43,132 nucleotides of DNA from Candidatus Poseidonia sp. (GCA_030741355.1 JASLVM010000012.1:1-43132); one strand, 5' to 3'; positions 1 through 9,122 are shown, counted from the stretch's first letter. The notes: generated by a model from the letters alone, not told the origin. Made by a program: numbers and translations.

Positions 1-1457
1 CGTCCAAAGGTGATGCCTGCTTTGCCATGGACCTCCGGTGCACGGTGGAGTTCTGTTTCGTGAACGGGCAGGCGTGTTCGCCCGTCGTGCGACTCCCAGT
101 GCACGTTGTGGATGATCTCTCCCAGCGGAAACAATTCTTGGAGAAGCGGCTTGTCGATTTCGTCCCTGCACGCTGTTTTGAACGATGCAAAAGCTTCTGA
201 GGGGACCTCTTGGAAGCCTTCGCCCTCCACCTGTCGAATATTGATACGACGGAGCAGCAAGCCTTCGCTTCGAATATCACGAAGCAAGGCCATGTTCATG
301 CCGTAGGTCGCTTCGGTCTCACCGTTCAGCCCGGCAATGAAATTCAGTCCGGGCAACAGTTTGGGCAACCCACGCTCACCCCGGACGCTGCCGTGTTTGT
401 TGATGAGTCGAATCGCCGTCTTGAGTTGGGCAGGGTCGCAGTTGAGCCAGTTTGCTTCGTGGACGCTGGGGTCGGCTGATTCCAAACCAAAGGACAGCAC
501 GGCCCCGTCGGAGAGCGTCTCAACCAGCGTCTTGGTGATGGCCTCGGAGGGCTCCATGTTCTCGGCGATGATGGACGGGTTGCCGTTGTCCGTGTGGAGG
601 ATACCAAGCCGCTCGTCTTCACGAAGTCCATGGAGCAACTTGGCGATGGGTTCAGGGTTTGGCACCGGGTATTCCAGTTCACGGACACCCTCGGCCATGT
701 AGGTGTAGGTGTCGGTCATGCCACCAAGGCGCACGTGATGGACACCCGCTTCATGGGCCAATCTCACTTCTTCGATGATGTCCTCGGGTGTCCGCCAAAT
801 CGGAACGCCTTTCTTGGGCTCGATGCAAAATTTGCACCCCCGCTTGTAGCGAACACAGCCCTGGTAGACCTCCACTTCGTAGGTGAGTGGCCCCGGCTGG
901 TTTTCGGTTCCAAGGTCGGGATGTTCGGAAACCGCTTTGCTCGCCGCACCGGCTTGTGCCCACGCCGTCCACTGCTCGGCCGTTCGGCGTTGATGTTTCC
1001 ATTCTCCGCGTTCAAGGAAGTGATGAAGAGTGGCGTCGGTGTCTTGGACAGCGAGGAACAAATTTGGCCGGAGTGGCGTCCAGCCTTGCTGCTTCCAACC
1101 TCGTATGGCCCAGCCGCCAAACAATGCAGGGGTGCCGTGGGGTAAGTTTCGGATAAGGGACTGGGTCTCCCTGAGAGAGATGGGCGTGCCACGGAGGTAT
1201 TTCCCCGGAACGACGGCACCCGCAATGCAGACCATGCCAAGGCAATTCTTCAGGCGTCGTTGAATTGATTCGGGGTCGTTTTTGAGGGCCTGGCGGTAGC
1301 GGTCAACGGTCAGGTAGTCGTAGTCGAGCCCGGCGGATTCCAGCACGCCGCAGACATAACGGATGTGAAACCCAACGTAAGGAGGTACACCAAACGCTGC
1401 AGGCTCGTCTTCGTAGCCGTCCAAAACCAACCAGCGTGGCTCGGACGATTCAACCAT
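1..1457 (-). CDS. Radical SAM protein (archaeal Fe-S oxidoreductase type), 3' end beyond window
   Basis: Manual reverse-strand translation is open from an ATG at 1457 to the window edge: MVESSEPRWLVLDGYEDEPAAFGVPPYVGFHIRYVCGVLESAGLDYDYLTVDRYRQ...YEVEVYQGCVRYKRGCKFCIEPKKGVPIWRTPEDIIEEVRLAHEAGVHHVRLGGMTDTYTY... Cys cluster CX6CX2C. Absent from the ORF track because it has no stop in the window. Confidence 0.85.
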   Translation of the reverse strand, partial: MVESSEPRWLVLDGYEDEPAAFGVPPYVGFHIRYVCGVLESAGLDYDYLTVDRYRQALKNDPESIQRRLKNCLGMVCIAGAVVPGKYLRGTPISLRETQSLIRNLPHGTPALFGGWAIRGWKQQGWTPLRPNLFLAVQDTDATLHHFLERGEWKHQRRTAEQWTAWAQAGAASKAVSEHPDLGTENQPGPLTYEVEVYQGCVRYKRGCKFCIEPKKGVPIWRTPEDIIEEVRLAHEAGVHHVRLGGMTDTYTYMAEGVRELEYPVPNPEPIAKLLHGLREDERLGILHTDNGNPSIIAENMEPSEAITKTLVETLSDGAVLSFGLESADPSVHEANWLNCDPAQLKTAIRLINKHGSVRGERGLPKLLPGLNFIAGLNGETEATYGMNMALLRDIRSEGLLLRRINIRQVEGEGFQEVPSEAFASFKTACRDEIDKPLLQELFPLGEIIHNVHWESHDGRTRLPVHETELHRAPEVHGKAGITFG

Positions 1458-1482
1458 GCCTCAAGGGGCGGGGGTGTCGCCT

Positions 1483-2907
1483 TCAATCCTTCTTTGGACG
1501 TGGGCGTCGGTTGCGCTTCTTGCCGCCTTCGCCTTCTTCGCGGAGGGCTTGGAGCTCTCGTGCGGATTTTCCGCCGCCATCGCCACCTCGGTTTCCGCCA
1601 CGACCGCCTTTGCCACCCTTGGCTTTGGCGATGTCAACCTTGATCTTGCGTCCTTCGACCTCGCTGTTGTTGAGGGCAGAAACCACGGCTTCGCCCTTGT
1701 CTTTTTCAGCGATGAAGACGAAACCAAAGCCCTTCGCTTTGCCACCGGGTCCGGTGGCGAGGATGACCTCGTTCACCGTGGCATGGGCAGCGACCATGGC
1801 CTTGAGTTGGTCTTGGGTGGCAGAGAAGGGAAGGTTACCGATGTAGAGCTTGAGTCCTTCAGGCTCTTTGCGTTCTTTCCGCCCTTTCTTCTTGTCGTCA
1901 TCAGCGTCTCGAACACCGATGCGTCGGCCGTTGATTCGATGTCCGTCGAGAGCCTTGATGGCAGCGTCAGCCATGGATTTCTCGGCGTAGGTGACGAAAC
2001 CAAATCCTCGGTTCACGCCCGCATCGTCGGTCAACACAACACAGTCGGTCATGTCGCCGTGAGACTTGAAGAGTTCACTGAGTTCATCGGTGCCGACGTC
2101 GCGAGGCAGGCCACCGACGAAGAGCCGTGTGCCCGGAGCAGCGCGTTGGCGTCCACCGCCTCGGCCGCCGCCTTGACCTTCGAAACGGAAGTAGGTGCGC
2201 TCTCGACCGTCTTCACGCACATCAGCAGCGATGAAGGTGGCTCGTCCCGCAGGCCCTTTGGCAAACATGGCTTCAGCAGCGGAGCCCCAGCGCTTGCCGG
2301 AGTTGTTGAGAGCGCTTGCACCCTGGTCGAGTTCCGCCCATCCGGCGCCGTAATTGTCGGCAAGGGCACGGTAGGCTTGGTAGCCACAGGTCGGGCACTT
2401 GACGTTCCAGTCGCCATCGAGTTCGGCTTGAAGGGTATCGCCACATGGAGGACAGATGGCGTGCAGAACACCGCAGTCGTCTCGCTCTCGGAAATCAAGA
2501 CGAACGACCGGCTCGACCTCCTTGACGACGGCACGACAGACGTCACGTCGTCGTAGTGCATCGGAAGTCTGGTGCATAAAGCGGTCAACCAAACCGGTGA
2601 CGAAGAATTGACCGTAGAGGTGTTGAGGTTGAATGGAACCGGGTTTGCCCTCAACGGCCAAGATCATGGCTTCACCGTTCTTTTCGTTGAGTTTGACCAC
2701 TTCGCACAAGACCGTGTCGCCCACAACGGGTTCCACGATGGGTTTGGAGGGAGAGACTGAGATGGAGCCTTCGTTCACACGGACGTAGCCGACCACCGTC
2801 GAGATGATGTTGCCGTCAGCGAGGGATGTTCCTTCGCCGTGTTCGTGCTCGCCCTCTTTGGCGATGATGCTTCCGGGGGTGACGAGGCTCGCCGTCATGT
2901 TTCTCAT
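1483..2907 (-). CDS. csl4: Exosome subunit Csl4 (N-terminal region, S1-like domain, zinc ribbon) fused to two C-terminal RRM domains
   Basis: N-term VTPGSIIAKEGEHEHGEGTSLADGNIISTVVGYVRV... and VGDTVLCEVVKLNEKNGEAMILAVEGKPG (Csl4-like); CPPCGDTLQ...WNVKCPTCGYQAYR zinc ribbon; then RRM1 (RNP2 LFVGGL, RNP1 RGFGFVTY) and RRM2 (RNP2 LYIGNL, RNP1 KGFGFVFI) with RG/GG-rich linkers. The ORF extends to 2943 with a GTG start; ATG at 2907 or 2898 is more likely. Confidence 0.85.
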   Translation of the reverse strand: MRNMTASLVTPGSIIAKEGEHEHGEGTSLADGNIISTVVGYVRVNEGSISVSPSKPIVEPVVGDTVLCEVVKLNEKNGEAMILAVEGKPGSIQPQHLYGQFFVTGLVDRFMHQTSDALRRRDVCRAVVKEVEPVVRLDFRERDDCGVLHAICPPCGDTLQAELDGDWNVKCPTCGYQAYRALADNYGAGWAELDQGASALNNSGKRWGSAAEAMFAKGPAGRATFIAADVREDGRERTYFRFEGQGGGRGGGRQRAAPGTRLFVGGLPRDVGTDELSELFKSHGDMTDCVVLTDDAGVNRGFGFVTYAEKSMADAAIKALDGHRINGRRIGVRDADDDKKKGRKERKEPEGLKLYIGNLPFSATQDQLKAMVAAHATVNEVILATGPGGKAKGFGFVFIAEKDKGEAVVSALNNSEVEGRKIKVDIAKAKGGKGGRGGNRGGDGGGKSARELQALREEGEGGKKRNRRPRPKKD

Positions 2908-2994
2908 TCCTTGTGCAGGCATGGCCCGAAATGGGTCGCACACCGTTCGCTGAATTGAGGCGAGGGTTCCTTCCTTTTGAACCCCCCATATGGT

Positions 2995-3657
2995 TCATTC
3001 ATCCGTTTCATGAGCCAGACGAGCGTCGCCATGCCGGAAAAAGCGCCAGCATTTCACATCGGTTGCGCCTTGGCGTTGTCCATGGTGGGCATAGGTGGGT
3101 GGGAGTCGAAAAGTCGTTCGAAGCACGATTTCACCTTCCCATCCTGCATCGATGGCCATCGGTTCGAGGTGGGTGGCTCGGTCGCTGTGAAGCACGTGAA
3201 TCGCCACCGCCTCCGAGGCGAAACCGACGTCCAAAAATGGGCGGTCCGCCCTCGCCCGTTGAACCCCCCAAGGGGGATTCATGACGATGATGTCCGGCCG
3301 TTCCAGGTCGAGTTCATCACCTCCAACATGGGCGTTCAGAATCGTGGCACGTCGTGATAAGGCATCGTCGAGGCCGTCGATGTTCTGTTGGAGGACGGCA
3401 GCGGCGTTTTCATCCGCTTCAACGAACACGACGCGTCCTGCACCGAGCATGAGTGCAGCGATTCCAAGAATGCCGTTTCCCGCTCCGAGGTCAGCCACGC
3501 ACCGTCCTTCCAACCCGTCGAGTTGGTCGACGGCGAGCATCCAATAAGCAGCCAAGTCCCCTTCCGTGGCGTACTGCTCCATGGACACATCCGTGCAGGG
3601 GTGCGGAATCAACTTGGACAGCGCGATGGCCAAGTGCTTTGGGCGCATTCGCCTCAC
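2995..3657 (-). CDS. METTL5-like N6-adenine RNA methyltransferase (predicted)
   Basis: SAM motif VADLGAGNGILGIAALMLGAGRVVFVEAD and catalytic NPPW (IIVMNPPWGVQ). Adjacent to csl4. GTG start overlaps the stop of the upstream zinc-ribbon gene. Confidence 0.8.
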   Translation of the reverse strand: MRRMRPKHLAIALSKLIPHPCTDVSMEQYATEGDLAAYWMLAVDQLDGLEGRCVADLGAGNGILGIAALMLGAGRVVFVEADENAAAVLQQNIDGLDDALSRRATILNAHVGGDELDLERPDIIVMNPPWGVQRARADRPFLDVGFASEAVAIHVLHSDRATHLEPMAIDAGWEGEIVLRTTFRLPPTYAHHGQRQGATDVKCWRFFRHGDARLAHETDE

Positions 3658-3848
3658 CAGCGGCGTTGTTGGTAGTTGTTGCCCTGGGGGGGCTGTTGAG
3701 ATTGCATTTGCAAACGCATGCTGTGAATTTGTTGCGCCTCAATTCGTAGGCGTTGCAGCAGTTGCTCGCCTGGTTGTTGATTGCCGCAGAAGCGACAGAA
3801 GCGGGTCCCATCGGGGTGTTGTTGGCCGCAGTTGATGCAGAATCCCAT
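3654..3848 (-). CDS. Small double-CxxC zinc-ribbon protein
   Basis: MGFCINCGQQHPDGTRFCRFCGNQQPGEQLLQRLRIEAQQIHSMRLQMQ..., 64 aa; overlaps the methyltransferase start. Confidence 0.7.
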   Translation of the reverse strand: MGFCINCGQQHPDGTRFCRFCGNQQPGEQLLQRLRIEAQQIHSMRLQMQSQQPPQGNNYQQRRW

Positions 3849-3893
3849 GGTGCTCCCTCGATTGTGTCAGTGCGTTGATGGATTTAGACCTTC

Positions 3894-4928
3894 TCAACCC
3901 ATGGCCGTCATTTGCAAAAGAATGGGCCATGTCTCCAAGCCTTCAGCGACGGCTCGCTCGCTGATGTCTTCCCAGCGCGGATCATCCATGAAGGCCGATG
4001 GTTCCACCCCCGCATCGATGAGTTCTTGGAAGAAGGCGCGTAATTCGGTTTCGAGTTCGGAAATTTCCGGCTCTTCTTCCACCACTTCTGGAAGTTCGAT
4101 CTTCTCGGGTACGTCGGCCGCTTCTTCGCTGGCCTCTTCCTCGCTTGGCTCGGATGAAGTGGGGGGGAGCGGGACGGGCGCCTCGACCGGCGCCGGTTCT
4201 GACGAAGGAGGAAGTGGGACGGCGGGTTGCTCGTCAGCAGGTGGCTCGGGGGCCGATTCAGGGGTTGCTTCTGAGGGGGCCGGTTCGGGCTCAGGCGCTG
4301 CCGCAGGAACTTCCACGACCGGAGCAGGTTGCGGTTCTGGAGCTGGTGGTTGTGGTTTCTCCAGGCGACCAACGCCCAATACCTCGGCTTGTTGGCGGGC
4401 CATTTCAGCAGCGGCACGTCGTGGCAGGCTGACGAAACATTTCCCCGGAAGCGATTCTGCAGGGTAGGGGAGGAAGTATTGTTCAAGAGCGGGCAGAGAA
4501 GGGTGTCGGAAACACAAGGTTTGGACGGCCTCAAACGCTCGTTGCGAAGGCAGGCCAACCGAGAACGGCGTGGAGGAGAGAGCGATTGAGCTTCGCAACC
4601 ATCCCTCGTTATTGACCAATTGCTGCATCCACGGGCCGAGGTCTGCGGTGGCGATGTTTACGAATTGAAACGAGGCTGCTCGAGGGTCAAACCCCTGTTC
4701 TTTGAGGAGGTCGGCTTCGGCACGGGGGCGGTGGAAGACCGCCACGACGGGTTGGCCGTGTTCGATCATGTCGCCGTGAAGTTCCATCATTTTGCGTTCC
4801 TTTCGCGGGCACAGCAGAAGAATGGTCATTCGGGTCGCACGGGTGTCCCAAATTTCCCCCCAGCGAGAGGACGCCTCTGTCATCAGTTGACCGATGGTCA
4901 TGTCCGGAATCATTGCGGTTATTCCCAT
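3894..4928 (-). CDS. Unknown protein: possible degenerate RecA/KaiC-like N-terminal domain, long Pro/Glu/Ala linker, short acidic helical C-terminal domain
   Basis: Open reading frame (ORF to 5039, ATG at 4928 more likely). N-term TIGQLM...RMTILLLCPRKERKMMELHGDMIEHGQPVVAVFHRP...; linker PQPPAPEPQPAPVVEVPAAAPEPEP...; C-term FFQELIDAGVEPSAFMDDPRWEDISERAVAEGLETWPILLQM. Confidence 0.7.
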   Translation of the reverse strand: MGITAMIPDMTIGQLMTEASSRWGEIWDTRATRMTILLLCPRKERKMMELHGDMIEHGQPVVAVFHRPRAEADLLKEQGFDPRAASFQFVNIATADLGPWMQQLVNNEGWLRSSIALSSTPFSVGLPSQRAFEAVQTLCFRHPSLPALEQYFLPYPAESLPGKCFVSLPRRAAAEMARQQAEVLGVGRLEKPQPPAPEPQPAPVVEVPAAAPEPEPAPSEATPESAPEPPADEQPAVPLPPSSEPAPVEAPVPLPPTSSEPSEEEASEEAADVPEKIELPEVVEEEPEISELETELRAFFQELIDAGVEPSAFMDDPRWEDISERAVAEGLETWPILLQMTAMG

Positions 4929-4968
4929 CCCGGCACCGATGACGAGGAGGTGGTTGTGACCTTTTACC

Positions 4969-6042
4969 CTACGGGTGAACCGGTTTCGTGGAGACCAATC
5001 CTTTCCAATAAGCCAATTCTGCGAGGAAAATGACGCCACCTGCGGCGCCTCGCACGGTGTTGTGGCTGTACGCCTCGAAACGAACCGTGGTCGATGAAGG
5101 GCAAGTCACGTTACCCACGACCACGGCCATGCCTGCAGCGAGGTCCTTGGTGGGGTCGGGATGAACGGGGAATCCTTCACCATCTGCGAACAAATGGAGG
5201 GCGGGCTGGATACGGTCAACGACGGTCAAGGGTTGCTTGGGTGCGCTGGGAAGGTCGCCCATCGAATGGTTTTGCGACCAGGCTTCCAAAGCCAATTGGA
5301 CGCTTTCTGCATCAACAGGTCGCTCAAAAGTGGCGTCCACAAAGACATGATGTCCGTCCGCTCGCATCACCCGTTGACACGTGAGGGAAGCATCGCCCTC
5401 CCATCCCAAGATGTGGGAGAATTCCGCCTCGGTTTTTTCTGCCTCACCGGGAATCTCCGGCGAGACATGGCCGTTTTGTAAGGCGCTCATCATGTACTCA
5501 TGGCCTCCTCCAGAAAGGCCTTGTTCGCTGCGCATGGTGTATCGCTGCAGCCCGTAGGTCTCGTGCAGTGCAGCCAAAGGAAGCATGAGCGGCAAAAGGG
5601 TGCAATTTGTAGCGCAGGCGTGATTCAATTCCTTTCCACCGTTCTCCAAGGAGGTTGGGTTCACTTCCGGAATCACCAGCGGCACGCCCTGTGCACCTCG
5701 GAAAGCACTCGCGTTCGAGAAGACGGTGATGCCGCCGCTGACCCAAAGGGGTTCGAGTAGGGCGGCTTGTTCTCGGGGAAGCGAAGAAAAGGCGATGACG
5801 ACGCCGCTGTTGAACAACTCTGAAACGGTGTCGGCCGAGGCGACATCAAGAACGTTGAGCGGCGGAAGTTCCGGGCGCTGTTCGTCCAGTATCCAAGGAA
5901 CATCACGGAGTCCGTGGTTCTGAAACCGTGGAGAGCCGGCCACCGCCGTCAACTCAAACCAGGGGTGGTTCGCGAGGCGTTGTTGGAGGCGCTGAGCCAC
6001 AAGTCCGCCTGCACCAAGCACAGCGACCTTGAGTCGTTCCAT
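4969..6042 (-). CDS. asd: Aspartate-semialdehyde dehydrogenase
   Basis: N-terminal Rossmann motif VAVLGAGGLVAQRL; FSNASAFRG; catalytic Cys region NHACATNCTLLPLMLPL; SEQGLSGGG. Confidence 0.9.
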   Translation of the reverse strand: MERLKVAVLGAGGLVAQRLQQRLANHPWFELTAVAGSPRFQNHGLRDVPWILDEQRPELPPLNVLDVASADTVSELFNSGVVIAFSSLPREQAALLEPLWVSGGITVFSNASAFRGAQGVPLVIPEVNPTSLENGGKELNHACATNCTLLPLMLPLAALHETYGLQRYTMRSEQGLSGGGHEYMMSALQNGHVSPEIPGEAEKTEAEFSHILGWEGDASLTCQRVMRADGHHVFVDATFERPVDAESVQLALEAWSQNHSMGDLPSAPKQPLTVVDRIQPALHLFADGEGFPVHPDPTKDLAAGMAVVVGNVTCPSSTTVRFEAYSHNTVRGAAGGVIFLAELAYWKGLVSTKPVHP

Positions 6043-6082
6043 GCGCCGGCGACCCCCCCTTTCCCTTTGAGGGCTTCCAAGG

Positions 6083-6790
6083 TCACATCAACGGCTCGGG
6101 GAAGATTCGACGGGTGATCAATTTCCTCAAAATCTGCCAACCGTCGGCGGTTGAGCCGAGTTTTGCTTCGCCGATTCGTGGGCCATAACTGATGGGCTCG
6201 AAACCAAATGGGACGCGCTGATGGACCATGCTGGCGAACATCTCTGCTTCGATCTCAAACGAGCGGCTGTTGAGTTGAAGCGCGTGAATGGCCTCCTTTC
6301 GAAACGCCCAATATCCCGAACAAACATCCGATGTGGTCGTGCCAAAAAGGGCGGTGGCAACCCATGTGAGGAGGTGATTCCCAATGAAGTTCAACCGCGT
6401 CATCGCATCAGGAGCCATCCTCCCGTTCAATCGGTCCCCGATGACCACGCTGTTCGCCTCAAGACCGTTCAGAAGTCGCGTCATCTCTTGAGGCGCATAG
6501 GTGCCATCAGCGTCCAACATGACCACTGCATCGGCTTCCAAACGAAGGGCCTCTCGAAAGCCATGACGAATCGCGCTCCCTTTGCCGATGTCTTCCTGGT
6601 CCACCAGCAACACACCGTATTCCTCTGCGACCTGCTCTGTGCCGTCCGTGCTGTGGCCGTCCATGACCAAGACCGTGGTCCTGTAACCCATGGTTTCCAA
6701 ACGCTTGTGGGGGATGCGTTCCAACACCCAGGCCAAGCCCAAGGCCTCGTTGAGGACCGGGAGCATGACAACAAGATGTTGCATGACCAT
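6083..6790 (-). CDS. Family 2 glycosyltransferase (dolichol-phosphate sugar transferase-like)
   Basis: MVMQHLVVMLPVLNEALGLAWVLERIP...VLVMDGHSTDGTEQVAEE...GKGSAIRHGF...VVMLDADGTYAP...SGYWAFRKEA. ATG at 6790 preferred; ORF track begins at a GTG. Confidence 0.88.
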   Translation of the reverse strand: MVMQHLVVMLPVLNEALGLAWVLERIPHKRLETMGYRTTVLVMDGHSTDGTEQVAEEYGVLLVDQEDIGKGSAIRHGFREALRLEADAVVMLDADGTYAPQEMTRLLNGLEANSVVIGDRLNGRMAPDAMTRLNFIGNHLLTWVATALFGTTTSDVCSGYWAFRKEAIHALQLNSRSFEIEAEMFASMVHQRVPFGFEPISYGPRIGEAKLGSTADGWQILRKLITRRIFPEPLM

Positions 6791-6824
6791 CCCTCGGGCT
6801 CCTTCCACATGTAATTGCCGTTTC

Positions 6825-9122
6825 TCACTCGGTGGTCCAGGTCAACCATTGGAGTTTGACGCCCGTTTTGTCCAAGAGTACGGTGTCCCTGCCCGAAAGT
6901 CCGAGCGGATTGAGCCAAAGGGTTGGCTCCGAACGGTCCCATTCAAGCCGTAATTCGGTCAACTCGCTGGCGTTGTCAACATCAAAGCATGCTTGATGGT
7001 AGCCGGCATCGGTTCGTAGGCCGTGAAAAGGCCGGTCCAGTCCGGTTGCGGATTGGAGATAGAATCCGTCCGTTTGGCCGATGACCTCGTAAACGAGACA
7101 CATGTTGACGGCGTTCTCTGGCGCTTGAACTTGCAGTTCGCCCTCGGTTCCCTCTGGTAAGAAAGGCCGGTCCTCACCGAGGAGAAGTGGGTCTCGGAAC
7201 TTGTGGTTTCTCCAAGGGTCGAGACGCACATCGCATGAAGCGCAATCGTCTTCGTCAATGCCGGTGAGCAACATCACGGGTGCGTTTCCATCGGGATATA
7301 ACTTCCAGAGGGTCGCACCGTCGGATTGGACACTGGCGACCCAATAGGGCGACGCAGCCAGCGTCCACTGCATCGTGCCAAGGGGAGAGGTCAATGCGTG
7401 AAGCATGTCGTGTTTCACGAAGTACGAGACGTTGTCCAGAAACATGGCTTGGGTGGCGTTCGAATGCTCGCTTACCGTGATGTGGACGAGGCCGAGGGTG
7501 GGGATGGAGGTCGTTTGAACGCTGCTCGGTGCGTTCCAAATGTAACCCCAGTGCATGTTTTCGGTGTAGACGGCACCTTCGATGTCCTTCAAGGCCTCAC
7601 GCAATTCCAAATCCCCCGGTGAAACCGCCATGAGTTCTTCGTGCTGAGCGAGCGATATGGCCACTGATTGAGCAAAGAGTGTGCCCAAAACCACCGTGGT
7701 AACCAGCCCCAAAGAGAGGGCGCGCGGCATGGACGAGGCCGTTGATGTGGAATCGTTTTGTTCGGTGAGGCTGGTCTGAGGCGACCACCACAACGCAACC
7801 AACACCGCCAAAGGAATGTGAAAAGCATGCAGGGCCATGGAATACAAGGTGTAGGACAACAAGGACAAGACGGGTATGTATCGCAACCCCTCCACGAGGT
7901 GAACGATGCTCAGCAACCAGAGAAGAGCGAACCACGTGATGGCGATGCGGCCCTCCAGGGTCTTGCGCAGAGCAACAGCTGCGACTCCTCCAAGAAGAAG
8001 CAAGACGCCGTTGTACACGACGAGGGGTTTTCCACCTTGCCAACCGTATTCTGAAAACACGGCCTCATCAAACAATCGGGGGGCGATCACCAGCAGGGCA
8101 ACGGCAAAGCCGACGGTGATGAAGGCCGAAGCGATGTAGGCCAAACGTCGCACGAGTTCCCGATGCTCTTCGTTGTCCATGGCCAAGCCGTGCATCACGT
8201 GGCTGAGCAGCAAAAGAGCGAGGTAAATCGCTCCAGTGGGATGAATCAGCGCCACGGAATAGAGTGCCAAGCACAGACCCACCGTGTGGTGCCTTTGTCG
8301 CTGGTCGGCGTGGCGGAAAAGCACGAGAATGCCGATGACCAGACCCAATTGACTTGCCACGCTGGGGAATCCCGAGTCAAAGGTCTTGGCAAACAAGCCC
8401 AGCCCCAAACCCATTGCGAACATCGCATAGGCCCCTGCGCCATGACGGTCAAGAGCACCCATGAGGCCCATCAAAAGGACAAACAAGGTGTAGTGGCCAA
8501 GGTGAAACACCGATGTTCCCGCATCATGACCGCTGAGCGTGGCCACCCATGCAGCCACCGACGGGAAAGCAGGAGGGTAGGTCCAGAACCCCTCGTTGGT
8601 TCCCGGCAGACTGAGGTTCCCCTCCAACACCAACTGTTGCGTGAGCATTGCAAAGCCGATCCAATCCACGCCAAAAGGGAGGCGTTGAATCATGGGCGTG
8701 AGTATGGCGGTCGCTGCGACCACCATGCTGAGGGCCATCAGCGGCGTGGACCGGTTTTGCTGGAACCCAAGTTGAATTTCAGCTTCCTTGCTCAACGAGG
8801 GCGCGTCACTTTCCTCCGAGAGTTCACCGTGCATCGCAGCTTCCAACATTTGCCATCGAGTTCGTTTTGCCAAAACTTCGTGGCGCTCGTGAATCAATCG
8901 ATACGCCACGATATTGGCGGCCAGCAATCCCGCTGCCATCAAGAGGGGCGACCAGACGTTGAGGAGCACCAGCGTGCCTGACAGGCCATAGAGCAGAAGG
9001 AGACCAAGGGCGGGGGCAAGCAGGACCTTGCGAAACCGGTCGCTGCTTCCATCCAAGACCGTGCTGAGCGCCCAACCCGGCAAGATGCTCGGGGCCAACA
9101 CGACCGCAGCGCTACCGAGCAT
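6825..9122 (-). CDS. Large multipass membrane protein, GT-C-like architecture (predicted glycosyltransferase)
   Basis: Many hydrophobic segments followed by a hydrophilic C-terminal domain; first-loop region FGVDWIGFAMLTQQLVLEGNLSLPGTNEGFWTYPPAFPS; adjacent to GT2. ORF to 9260, but ATG 9122 avoids overlap with the divergent gene. Confidence 0.75.
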   Translation of the reverse strand: MLGSAAVVLAPSILPGWALSTVLDGSSDRFRKVLLAPALGLLLLYGLSGTLVLLNVWSPLLMAAGLLAANIVAYRLIHERHEVLAKRTRWQMLEAAMHGELSEESDAPSLSKEAEIQLGFQQNRSTPLMALSMVVAATAILTPMIQRLPFGVDWIGFAMLTQQLVLEGNLSLPGTNEGFWTYPPAFPSVAAWVATLSGHDAGTSVFHLGHYTLFVLLMGLMGALDRHGAGAYAMFAMGLGLGLFAKTFDSGFPSVASQLGLVIGILVLFRHADQRQRHHTVGLCLALYSVALIHPTGAIYLALLLLSHVMHGLAMDNEEHRELVRRLAYIASAFITVGFAVALLVIAPRLFDEAVFSEYGWQGGKPLVVYNGVLLLLGGVAAVALRKTLEGRIAITWFALLWLLSIVHLVEGLRYIPVLSLLSYTLYSMALHAFHIPLAVLVALWWSPQTSLTEQNDSTSTASSMPRALSLGLVTTVVLGTLFAQSVAISLAQHEELMAVSPGDLELREALKDIEGAVYTENMHWGYIWNAPSSVQTTSIPTLGLVHITVSEHSNATQAMFLDNVSYFVKHDMLHALTSPLGTMQWTLAASPYWVASVQSDGATLWKLYPDGNAPVMLLTGIDEDDCASCDVRLDPWRNHKFRDPLLLGEDRPFLPEGTEGELQVQAPENAVNMCLVYEVIGQTDGFYLQSATGLDRPFHGLRTDAGYHQACFDVDNASELTELRLEWDRSEPTLWLNPLGLSGRDTVLLDKTGVKLQWLTWTTE

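Noticed and set aside
1456-2556. 366-aa plus-strand ORF
   Set aside because: Antisense to csl4-RRM; shadow ORF.
8163-8981. 272-aa plus-strand ORF
   Set aside because: Antisense to the multipass membrane protein; His/Gln-rich shadow translation of hydrophobic codons.
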